NCBI RefSeq assembly: GCF_963977235.1
Contig: NZ_CAXBOD010000007.1
Coordinates: forward strand, 53,152 to 117,151
DNA: 64,000 nucleotides
Origin: Albimonas sp963977235
Lineage (GTDB): Bacteria; Pseudomonadota; Alphaproteobacteria; Rhodobacterales; Rhodobacteraceae
Reading direction: 5' to 3'
The notes beneath the pieces were generated by a model. The model did no database searches, was not told the origin of the DNA, and saw only the letters and a program-made list of their open reading frames with translations. The position numbers and the translations under genes are program-made. Numbering within the stretch: the stretch's first letter is position 1; every line of letters starts with the position of its first letter. Below are positions 53,190-59,737 of the stretch, piece after piece.

Positions 53190-53360
53190 CTAGCCGATCG
53201 TCTCGCGGTCGGGGCCCAGGATCAGCAGCACGACGCCCCAGACCAGCGGCGTCAGGAACAGCGCCCCGACGACGGCCCAGAACACGCTGCGGCCCCAGAC
53301 CGAGGCCCACCAGACCACCAGCCCGAAGGCCACGATCCAGGGTATGGCGAAAAGTTCCAT
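53190..53360 (-). CDS. Small membrane protein (56 residues) downstream of hemH
   Basis: A short minus-strand gene with ATG at 53360 and TAG at 53192-53190. The product is M-E-L-F-A-I-P-W-I-V followed by hydrophobic helix 1, then W-G-R-S-V-F-W, helix 2 (A-L-F-L-T-P-L-V-W-G-V-V-L-L-I-L-G) and a polar tail P-D-R-E-T-I-G. Two-helix proteins of this size and pattern commonly accompany hemH in related genomes, as I recall. Function is unknown. No good ribosome site is seen, but GGAGCGCAGAC lies just upstream. Confidence 0.65.
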   Translation of the reverse strand: MELFAIPWIVAFGLVVWWASVWGRSVFWAVVGALFLTPLVWGVVLLILGPDRETIG

Positions 53361-53419
53361 GTCTGCGCTCCCGTATCCGGTCCCTCTCCGCTCTCCCAGA
53401 TAGGGCGCATCTCGCGACG

Positions 53420-53455
53420 CGCAACGCCCGCCCGGGGGACCGGACGGGCGTTGCG
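53420..53455 (-). terminator. Hairpin between hemH and the 56-residue gene
   Basis: A perfect 11-bp inverted repeat (CGCAACGCCCG / CGGGCGTTGCG) around a 14-base GC-rich loop, 84 bases beyond the hemH stop on the minus strand. It could terminate hemH partially. Confidence 0.5.
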
Positions 53456-53538
53456 GGGTCGGCGAGGGGCTCGGCGAGGGGCTCGGCAGGTCCGCGGCCC
53501 CTGCGGTCGCGCGCCCGGGCCGGGCGCGGATCGGGCCC

Positions 53539-54612
53539 TCAGATCCAGCCCTGAAGCTCGTTGCGCACGATCGCCTCGATCATCGTCATGTGGTCCTCGG
53601 AGGCGTTGAGGCAGGGGATGTAGTCGAAGCGCTCGCCGCCGGCATGGATGAAGCTCTCCTTGATCTCCTCGGAGATCTCCTCGAGCGTCTCGACGCAGTC
53701 CGAGGAGAAGGCCGGGGCCATCACCGCGATGTGCGTCTTGCCGGCTTTCGCCAGGCGCGCGACCTCCTCGACCGTGTAGGGCTGCAGCCACTCCTCGGAG
53801 CCGAAGCGCGACTGGAAGGTCAGCACCACCTCCTCGTCGGGGAAGCCCAGCCGCTCGCGCAGGCGGCGCGTGGTGGCCGCGCAGTGGCAGTGGTAGGGGT
53901 CGCCCTTCTCGACCAGGTAGCGCTTGGGCAGGCCGTGGTAGGAGGTGACCAGCGCGTCGGGGCGCCTGTCGAGCCCCGCGTAGGCCGTCTCGACCGACCT
54001 CGCCAGCGCGTCGATGTAGAGCGGGTGGTCGTAGTAGGGCGGCACGGTGCGCGCGGCGGGCTGCCAGACGATCTCCATCAGCGCGCGGAAGAAGGCGTCG
54101 TTGGCGGTGCCGGTGGTGGCGCCGGCGTACTGGGGGTAGAGGGGGAAGAACAGGATCTTCTCGGCTCCGGCCGCCTGCATCGCCTTGATGCGGGACGCGG
54201 TCGACGGCTCGCCGTAGCGCATGCAGAAGTCGACCATGACGCCCTCGCCGAGCTCGGCGGCGAGGCGGGCCGAGAGCTTCTCGGTCTGCTCGCGGGTGAT
54301 GGTCAGCAGCGGGCTCTCGTCGCGCTCGCGGTTCCAGATGCTGTCGTAGGCCTTGCCCGAGGTGAACGGGCGCTTGGTCAGGATCACCAGCTGCAGGAGC
54401 GGTTGCCAGAACATCGGCGAATAATCGATGACCCGGCGGTCGGAGAGGAACTCCGACAGGTACTTGCGCATCGACCAGTAGTCGGTGGCGGGCGGGGTTC
54501 CGAGGTTGACCAGCATCACGCCGATCTTCGCGCGAGGGACGGGCGGGTGGTCGCCCGGCGCATGGGCGAGCCGGCCGGCTCCGGCTTTCGTCATCTGGCT
54601 GGCGTCGAGCAT
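53539..54612 (-). CDS. hemH: Ferrochelatase
   Basis: A 357-residue enzyme inserting Fe2+ into protoporphyrin IX, the last step of haem synthesis. Motifs: K-I-G-V-M-L-V-N-L-G-T-P near residue 30, F-F-P-L-Y-P-Q-Y-A-G-A-T-T-G, T-S-Y-H-G-L-P-K-R-Y with the metal-binding His, and T-F-Q-S-R-F-G-S-E-E-W-L-Q-P-Y-T with the second acidic site. The start at 54612 has GGAGGGG immediately upstream on the minus strand and begins M-L-D-A-S-Q. Length is within the usual range (~340-360). Confidence 0.96.
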   Translation of the reverse strand: MLDASQMTKAGAGRLAHAPGDHPPVPRAKIGVMLVNLGTPPATDYWSMRKYLSEFLSDRRVIDYSPMFWQPLLQLVILTKRPFTSGKAYDSIWNRERDESPLLTITREQTEKLSARLAAELGEGVMVDFCMRYGEPSTASRIKAMQAAGAEKILFFPLYPQYAGATTGTANDAFFRALMEIVWQPAARTVPPYYDHPLYIDALARSVETAYAGLDRRPDALVTSYHGLPKRYLVEKGDPYHCHCAATTRRLRERLGFPDEEVVLTFQSRFGSEEWLQPYTVEEVARLAKAGKTHIAVMAPAFSSDCVETLEEISEEIKESFIHAGGERFDYIPCLNASEDHMTMIEAIVRNELQGWI

Positions 54613-55093
54613 CGGCCCCTCCGTTCCAATCGGGCGCCCTGCGACGGCGCCCGGCGTCCCGCACTTAGGGGGAGCGGGGCGCGGGTCAATGCCGGCGGGG
54701 CGCGCGGGGCCGCTATGCCGCGCCAGGGGCGAGGGAGCAAGCGCGGAAGGGGGGAAGGGGCCTGCAGGCGCCCTGCGGGCGGGCTTGGCTGCCGGGCGCC
54801 TGTGGGGGCGCGGGCGAGGGGCGGGCGGGGCGGGCGCCTCCGGCGGAGCTCCTGACTCACCAGAGAACAGAGGCCGCGCCTGTCCTCCGAAGCCGTCCGT
54901 CGCTGCCTGATGCCTGAGCGACTCGCCCGCAGGGGTCAAGGACAAGCCGGCTTCGCCGGTCGCTTCGCGATCCCTGACCCCTGCGGACGAGTCGCTCTGA
55001 TCGGCATCAGCGACAGACGGCTCCGGAGAACAGGCGCTCGCGCCCTGCGGTCGGCCGGGCGCCAGGGCGCGTGTGGCGGCCGGGGCGCGGGGG
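54613..55093. other. Gene-free region between the NDUFAF5-like gene and hemH
   Basis: 481 bases without a supportable gene. Most of it is occupied by the 162-nt imperfect inverted repeat at 54876-55037 and a G-rich stretch (54710-54840) that reads as low-complexity on both strands. Confidence 0.6.
54876..55037 (-). repeat. 162-nt imperfect inverted repeat, possible structured RNA
   Basis: The left arm (54876-54943) and right arm (54970-55037) are 68 bases each. The outer 30 bases match at 27 positions and the inner 26 at 23, with a 12-base internal loop between and a 26-base apical loop that holds its own CCGGC/GCCGG mini-hairpin. All six differing positions in the paired sections become G-U wobbles if the minus strand is RNA (they would be A-C mismatches on the plus strand). 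That supports a structure selected on the minus strand, in the direction of hemH and the NDUFAF5-like gene. It could be a 3' UTR element, a small RNA or a mobile palindromic repeat. Confidence 0.6.
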
Positions 55094-55999
55094 TCAGCGG
55101 TCGGGCTTCTCGCCGGTGGGGCGCTCCGTCGTGCCGAGCGCGTCGGCAAGGCGGGCCACGGCGGAGCCGGGGCGTTTGGCGCGGGGCTGGTCGGGGCCCG
55201 GCGCCCAGCCGGTGAGGGTCACGATCTCGAACCCCGCGGCGACGCGGCCGCCCTCGGCCGGGTGACGCTCGGCATGGATCGCGCAGGCGCGGGCCAGCAC
55301 CTCGCGGCGCAGGGGGGCGCGGTTGCGGGCGTGCAGGGCGTTGGCCTCGCCCATCGCGCGCAGCTCGCGCATCAGGGCGAGGCTGTCGGCGTAGCTCGTC
55401 TCGAGGCGGTCGGCGTCGGCCACGGGCATCGCCAGACCCGCCCGTTGCAGCAGGGCGCCCATGGCGCGCAGCTCGCCCATCGGCGAGATGCGGGGCGAGA
55501 GGCCGCCGGTGACCGCGACCTCGGCCTCGGCCAGCGCGTCGCGCAGCTCGGCCAGCGTTGCGCCGCCAAGGCCGCAGGCGATCAGCAGGCCGTCGGGTTT
55601 CAGCGCCCGGCGCATCTGGATCAGCACGCCGACCGGGTCGTTGGCCCAGTGGAAGGTGAAGCCCAGCACCGCGAGGTCGAAGCTCTCGGGCGCGAGGGGC
55701 AGGGTCTCGTCCGCGGTCAGGGGCGCGGTCTCGAGCGTCCCGACACGGGGGTGCGCGGCGAGCGCGGGCGCCCAGTCGGGCGAGCCGGGCCAGACCAGGG
55801 CGGCGTTGGGGAACGCGCGGTCGGCGACCATCGAGATCCGGTCGAGCACGCCCTCGAGGGCGGCTTCGTGCAGGAAGCCGGCCTCGGGCCGGGGCAGGGC
55901 GCGGCGGCGGCGGCGCGCCAGCCACAGCGCGCGATCGAAGAGCGCGGGGGCCTGCTGGGGCGCGGGCGCGCCGGTCGAGAGGTCGGGCGGCTGGCTCAT
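55094..55999 (-). CDS. NDUFAF5-like SAM-dependent methyltransferase-fold protein
   Basis: A 301-residue class I methyltransferase-fold protein. F-D-L-A-V-L-G-F-T-F-H-W-A-N-D-P, R-R-A-L-K-P-D-G-L-L-I, G-G-A-T-L-A-E-L-R-D-A-L and G-G-L-S-P-R-I-S-P-M-G-E-L-R closely follow the order in human NDUFAF5, which modifies an Arg of the NuoB homologue during complex I assembly. The motif I region (A-L-V-W-P-G-S-P-D-W) lacks the normal D-x-G-x-G. The start at 55999 begins M-S-Q-P-P-D-L. It is divergent from comF. The complex I link is inference from homology, not from linkage alone. Confidence 0.78.
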   Translation of the reverse strand: MSQPPDLSTGAPAPQQAPALFDRALWLARRRRRALPRPEAGFLHEAALEGVLDRISMVADRAFPNAALVWPGSPDWAPALAAHPRVGTLETAPLTADETLPLAPESFDLAVLGFTFHWANDPVGVLIQMRRALKPDGLLIACGLGGATLAELRDALAEAEVAVTGGLSPRISPMGELRAMGALLQRAGLAMPVADADRLETSYADSLALMRELRAMGEANALHARNRAPLRREVLARACAIHAERHPAEGGRVAAGFEIVTLTGWAPGPDQPRAKRPGSAVARLADALGTTERPTGEKPDR

Positions 56000-56161
56000 C
56001 GCGGCGCGGCCGGGGCGGCGGCGAGGCGGAGGCGGGCGGGCGTCGGGGGCAGGGCGGGTCTCCTTCCCATGCATCCTTTGCAGCGCAATGGCGGGCTGGC
56101 GCCGCGGCTCGTCCGGGATATATTGGCATCGGGACGCAAGGGGAAGGAGGCCGGCTCGCCG

Positions 56162-57175
56162 ATGACCCGTCTCGTTGCGTCCGATCCCGAATTGACCGCT
56201 CTGCGGGTTGCGCCGGAGGCTTGCGGCGTGGGCGTTGCGCCGGGGGCGTGTGCTCCGGGCGTGGCGCGTGAGGCGCCCGGCACGGAGGAACCGCAGGCGC
56301 CCGGCGCGGGGGGGCCGCAGGCGCCCGGCGCGGAGGCGCCTGAGGCGCCCGGCGCGGGGGGGGCGCCCCGATCCCGACTGCGATGGGCCGCCGCGGCCGC
56401 GGGACGGCTCGCCCGGCCGCTGGCGCTGGGGGCCGCGAACCTGCTCTATCCGCCGCAGTGCACCTGGTGCCGGTCGGAGGTGCAGGAGGCGCACGCGCTC
56501 TGCCCCGCCTGCTGGCGCGAGGCGACCTTCATCGCCCATCCGCTGTGCGACCGCTGCGGCTCGCCGATGTCGGGGGCCGAGGACGCGCCGTTCTGCGACC
56601 ATTGCCTCGGGCGGCGGCTGGAATTCGCCCGGGCGCGGGCGGCGGTGCTGTATGAAGGCGTGGGGCGGGACCTGACGCTGGCGCTCAAGCATGGCGACCG
56701 GCTCGACATCGCCCGGCCCGCCGCCACCTGGATGATCCGGGCGGGGCGCGAGCTGCTGGATCGCGCCGATGTGATCGCCCCCGTGCCGCTGCACTGGCGC
56801 CGGCTGCTGAGGCGTCGCTTCAACCAGTCGGCGGAGCTGGCGCGCCGGGTCTCGATGCGCACCGGAGTTCCGTGCTGCGCGGACCTGCTGGCGCGCACCC
56901 GCGCGACGCCCATGCAGCGCGGGCTGAGCCGGGAGGCGCGGGCGGCCAACCAGGCCGGCGCCTTCGCCGTTCCCGCGCGCCGGCGGGCGCGGGTCGAGGG
57001 GACGGCGGTGCTGCTGATCGACGACGTCTACGCCTCGGGCGCCACGCTGTCGGCCTGCGCGGCGGCGTTGCGGGCCGCGGGCGCCCGGCGGGTCGACGCG
57101 CTTTGCCTCGCGCGGGTTGCGCCGGAGGCCGACGGGCCCATATTCTCGCCGCTGGAGAGCGAAGGGTCGGAATGA
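56162..57175 (+). CDS. comF: ComF family protein with an N-terminal repeat insertion
   Basis: A 337-residue phosphoribosyltransferase-like protein related to competence factor ComFC/GntX. The double Cys4 zinc ribbon is clear: C-T-W-C ... C-P-A-C and C-D-R-C ... C-D-H-C. Next come V-I-A-P-V-P-L-H-W-R-R-L, R-R-R-F-N-Q-S-A-E-L-A and the PRPP loop V-L-L-I-D-D-V-Y-A-S-G-A-T. The first ~90 residues precede the zinc ribbon; residues 38-69 are four 8-residue Ala-Pro-Gly repeats encoded by a tandem DNA repeat. The typical family length is ~240, so the N-terminus is extended. ATG 56162 has GAAGGAGG about 11 bases upstream. Confidence 0.88.
   Translation: MTRLVASDPELTALRVAPEACGVGVAPGACAPGVAREAPGTEEPQAPGAGGPQAPGAEAPEAPGAGGAPRSRLRWAAAAAGRLARPLALGAANLLYPPQCTWCRSEVQEAHALCPACWREATFIAHPLCDRCGSPMSGAEDAPFCDHCLGRRLEFARARAAVLYEGVGRDLTLALKHGDRLDIARPAATWMIRAGRELLDRADVIAPVPLHWRRLLRRRFNQSAELARRVSMRTGVPCCADLLARTRATPMQRGLSREARAANQAGAFAVPARRRARVEGTAVLLIDDVYASGATLSACAAALRAAGARRVDALCLARVAPEADGPIFSPLESEGSE
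56273..56368 (+). repeat. Four tandem 24-bp repeats in comF
   Basis: Units start at 56273, 56297, 56321 and 56345, each beginning GCGCCCGGC. They encode A-P-G-T-E-E-P-Q, A-P-G-A-G-G-P-Q, A-P-G-A-E-A-P-E and A-P-G-A-G-G-A-P. The copies differ, so it is an old expansion, and copy number may vary between strains. Confidence 0.85.
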
Positions 57176-57426
57176 AACAGGTCGAGATCTACACGAGCCC
57201 CATCTGCGGTTTCTGCGTGCGCGCCAAGCGGCTGCTGGACCAGAAGGGAATCCCCTATGTCGAGTACGACGTGTTCTCGGTGTCGGGTGCGCGCGAGGAG
57301 ATGATGGAGCGCGCCGCGGGCCGGCGCACGGTGCCCCAGATCTTCATTGCGGGTCAGGGCGTGGGCGGCTGCGACGAACTGTTTGCGCTGGATCGCGAGG
57401 GCAAGCTCGACGCGATGCTGGCCTGA
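57172..57426 (+). CDS. grxC: Glutaredoxin 3
   Basis: An 84-residue thiol-disulfide oxidoreductase. V-E-I-Y-T-S-P-I-C-G-F-C-V-R-A-K holds the active-site C-x-x-C as C-G-F-C rather than C-P-Y-C, a variant common in Rhodobacterales. R-R-T-V-P-Q-I-F-I gives the cis-proline and V-G-G-C-D-E-L-F-A-L the glutathione-binding loop. The ATG overlaps the comF stop by 4 bases (ATGA). Confidence 0.95.
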   Translation: MKQVEIYTSPICGFCVRAKRLLDQKGIPYVEYDVFSVSGAREEMMERAAGRRTVPQIFIAGQGVGGCDELFALDREGKLDAMLA

Positions 57427-58295
57427 TGGACGCCCCGGCCGCCCTTCGCGCCGCCCTGGTGCAGACCTGCGCCTCGGACGTGCCCGAGCAGAACCTGGCC
57501 GCCACCTCGGCGCTGATCCGCGAGGCGGCGGCCGCGGGCGCGCAACTGGTCCTGACGCCGGAGGTCACCAACATGGTGACCTTCTCGCGCAAGCTGCAGG
57601 CCGAGGTGTTGAAGCCCGAGGCCGAGGACGAGAGCCTGGCGGGCTATCGCGCGCTGGCCGCCGAGCTGGGGATCTGGATCCTGGTCGGCTCGCTGGCGCT
57701 CAAGGCGCCGCCGGAGGACGCGTATCCCCAGGGGCGCTTCGTCAACCGCAGCTTCCTGATCGACGCCGCGGGCGGGATCGTGGCGCGCTACGACAAGATC
57801 CACATGTTCGACGTCGAGGTGGGCGAGGGCGAGAGCTATCGCGAATCCGCCGCCTACCGTCCGGGCGAGCAGGCGGTGGTCGCCGACACGCCCTGGGGGC
57901 GGATCGGGATGAGCATCTGCTACGACCTGCGGTTTCCCGCGCTCTACCGGGCGCTGGCCGAGGCGGGGGCGGAGATCCTGACCATCCCCTCGGCGTTCAC
58001 CCAGCCGACCGGAAAGGCGCACTGGGCGCCGCTGATGCGCGCGCGCGCCATCGAGACGGGGTGCTTCGTGCTGGCCCCCGCCTCGACCGGGACGCATCCG
58101 AGGGTGGCGGTCGCCGAGGGGCGGCAGCGCAAGACCTATGGCCACTCGATGGCGGTGGGGCCCTGGGGCGAGGTGCTGGCGGATGCGGGCGAGGCGATCG
58201 GCGTGACGCTGGTCGACCTGGACCTGGGCGAAGTGGCCAGGGCCCGCGCCCGCGTGCCCTCGATCGCCAACGCGCGGGCCTTTGCCAAACCCTGA
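57426..58295 (+). CDS. Carbon-nitrogen hydrolase (nitrilase superfamily)
   Basis: A 289-residue amidase-fold enzyme with the complete Glu-Lys-Cys triad: L-V-L-T-P-E-V-T-N (Glu46), Y-D-K-I-H-M-F-D (Lys) and S-I-C-Y-D-L-R-F-P (Cys). The order and the F-D-V-E-V segment resemble the Nit1/NitFhit and omega-amidase-like group, which includes deaminated-glutathione amidase. That would fit the neighbouring glutaredoxin, but specificity is inferred. It shares one base with grxC (TGATG), so comF-grxC-hydrolase form one operon. Confidence 0.92.
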   Translation: MDAPAALRAALVQTCASDVPEQNLAATSALIREAAAAGAQLVLTPEVTNMVTFSRKLQAEVLKPEAEDESLAGYRALAAELGIWILVGSLALKAPPEDAYPQGRFVNRSFLIDAAGGIVARYDKIHMFDVEVGEGESYRESAAYRPGEQAVVADTPWGRIGMSICYDLRFPALYRALAEAGAEILTIPSAFTQPTGKAHWAPLMRARAIETGCFVLAPASTGTHPRVAVAEGRQRKTYGHSMAVGPWGEVLADAGEAIGVTLVDLDLGEVARARARVPSIANARAFAKP

Positions 58296-58320
58296 GGGAG
58301 CCCGCGCCTGCGGCGCGGGC

Positions 58321-58567
58321 GGCGCCGCGCGACGGGCGCGCCCGGGAGGGGCGTCAGGCTCGCGGCGCGGGATCGACGGGGGGGCGGGTTGCGGGCGGAC
58401 GCCTGTGGCGGGCGCGGCGCGGACTCCCGGGTGAGGCGTTGTCTTCGCGCAGGCGCCGCGCGACGGGCGCGTCCGGGGCTGGCGTGGGGGTCGCGGCGCC
58501 GGGGTCGACGGGGCGGCGGGTTGCGGGCGGGGCCCGGGGGCGGCGGGTTGCGGGCGGGGCCCGGGGT
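58321..58567 (+). repeat. Intergenic GC repeat cluster
   Basis: A ~75-base sequence starting GGCGCCGCGCGACGGGCGCG (58321) recurs imperfectly 131 bases later (58452), including GTCGACGGG-like and GGGTTGCGGGCGG segments. A tight tandem pair of 27-base units (58514-58540 and 58541-58567, 26/27 identical) ends at the serine hydrolase stop. It lies between two convergent genes; no ORF is supported. Confidence 0.7.
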
Positions 58568-59592
58568 CAGGCGAGGCGCTCGGCGGCGGGAACGATCTCG
58601 TCGGCCAGCAGCGCGTTGAGATCTCCGAAATGGCCGCGCGAGCGGGCCGGGCGGTTGGGGTCGGAGGTGACCGCCACCGTCAGCTCCAGCTCCGGAACCA
58701 CGTAGATCGCCTGGCCGCCGTAGCCGCGGGCGTAGGCCAGCGCGTGGCCGCGGGCCTCCGACAGGAACCAGCCGTAGCCGTAGGCGTCGCCCGAGAAGGG
58801 AGAGCGGCCGCGCGGGGTCCAGGAGGCTTCGATCCAGGCGCGCGGCAACACCTGCGCGCCCTGCCAGGCGCCGCCCCTGCGGGCCATCTCGCCAAAGCGC
58901 AGCATCTCGAGCGGGCTCATCGCCATGTTGTTGCCGCCCATGAAGCGGCCCTGCGGGTCTCGGGTCCAGGGCGGGAAGGCGATGTCGAGCGGCTCGCCCA
59001 GCCAATCGCGCGCGAGGGCGCGCAGGTCCCGCCCGGCGGCCTCGGCGAGCGCCGCGCCGAGCACGTGGGTGGAGCCGGTGGAGTACAGCATCCGGCCGCC
59101 CGGCTCGTCCACGAAGGGGCGGGTGAGGGCGTGGCGCACCCAGTCGGAGCTCTGCACCCAGGGGCCGTAGCCGGGACCGGAGGTGCGCTCGAGCCCCGCG
59201 CGCAGGCTCAGAAGGTCGCCCAGCGTGATCTCCCCCACCCGCGGGTCGGCGGAGGCGGGGATCAGGCCCGGAGCCGCGGAGGCCAGTGTCTGGTCGGGCC
59301 CCCGCAGCACGCCCCGGTCGATGGCCGCGCCCGCAAGCGCCGCGACCACGGTCTTGGAGACGGACTTGACGTTCACGGGCGCGTCGACCGCGGGGCCGCG
59401 GAAGGCGCGGGCGTAGATCACCTCGCCCCGGTGGGCGACGGCGAGCGCGTGGAGCTGCTCCATGTCCCCCGCGCGTGCGGCGGCGGGGGCGAGGTCGGCC
59501 TCGGCCAGGGAGCGGGCGCGCAGGAGGCTCGGGGCCAGCGCGGCGGCGGCGAGGACGGCGAGCGCGCCGCGGCGGGTCGGAGAGATCTGCAT
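58567..59592 (-). CDS. Serine hydrolase (beta-lactamase/class C-like)
   Basis: A 341-residue exported protein. The N-terminus M-Q-I-S-P-T-R-R-G-A-L-A-V-L-A-A-A is a twin-arginine-like signal. The mature part has V-K-S-V-S-K-T-V-V, the S-x-x-K catalytic pair, and L-Y-S-T-G-S-T-H as the Y-x-S/N equivalent; the third K-T-G-type motif appears as H-F-G-D near the end. It belongs to the large family of esterases and DD-peptidase-like proteins; true beta-lactamase activity should not be assumed. The start is the best signal-like ATG, but the upstream region has no good ribosome site. An in-frame GTG at 59643 is the alternative. Confidence 0.82.
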   Translation of the reverse strand: MQISPTRRGALAVLAAAALAPSLLRARSLAEADLAPAAARAGDMEQLHALAVAHRGEVIYARAFRGPAVDAPVNVKSVSKTVVAALAGAAIDRGVLRGPDQTLASAAPGLIPASADPRVGEITLGDLLSLRAGLERTSGPGYGPWVQSSDWVRHALTRPFVDEPGGRMLYSTGSTHVLGAALAEAAGRDLRALARDWLGEPLDIAFPPWTRDPQGRFMGGNNMAMSPLEMLRFGEMARRGGAWQGAQVLPRAWIEASWTPRGRSPFSGDAYGYGWFLSEARGHALAYARGYGGQAIYVVPELELTVAVTSDPNRPARSRGHFGDLNALLADEIVPAAERLA

Positions 59593-59737
59593 GGAGGGGG
59601 AGGTAGATCGGGGCGAGGGGGCGCGCCATCGCGGGGGGCGCACGATCGCGTCAGTGGGGCGAAGGCCGCTTCCGAACTCACCCGGGAACAGGCGCTTCGC
59701 GAGGATTCCGGGCGGGCGGCGCCTGGGCCGGCTGGGG

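Noticed and set aside
58567..59592. Antibiotic-hydrolysing beta-lactamase
   Set aside because: The S-x-x-K motif is shared by many esterases and peptidases; the third K-T-G motif is not conserved, so resistance is not supported.
59670..59710. Similarity of GAACTCACC-G-GAACAGGCGC before polA's end to the edges of the 54876-55037 hairpin
   Set aside because: Only about 15-20 bases are shared and at low complexity; too short to call a dispersed repeat family from this window.
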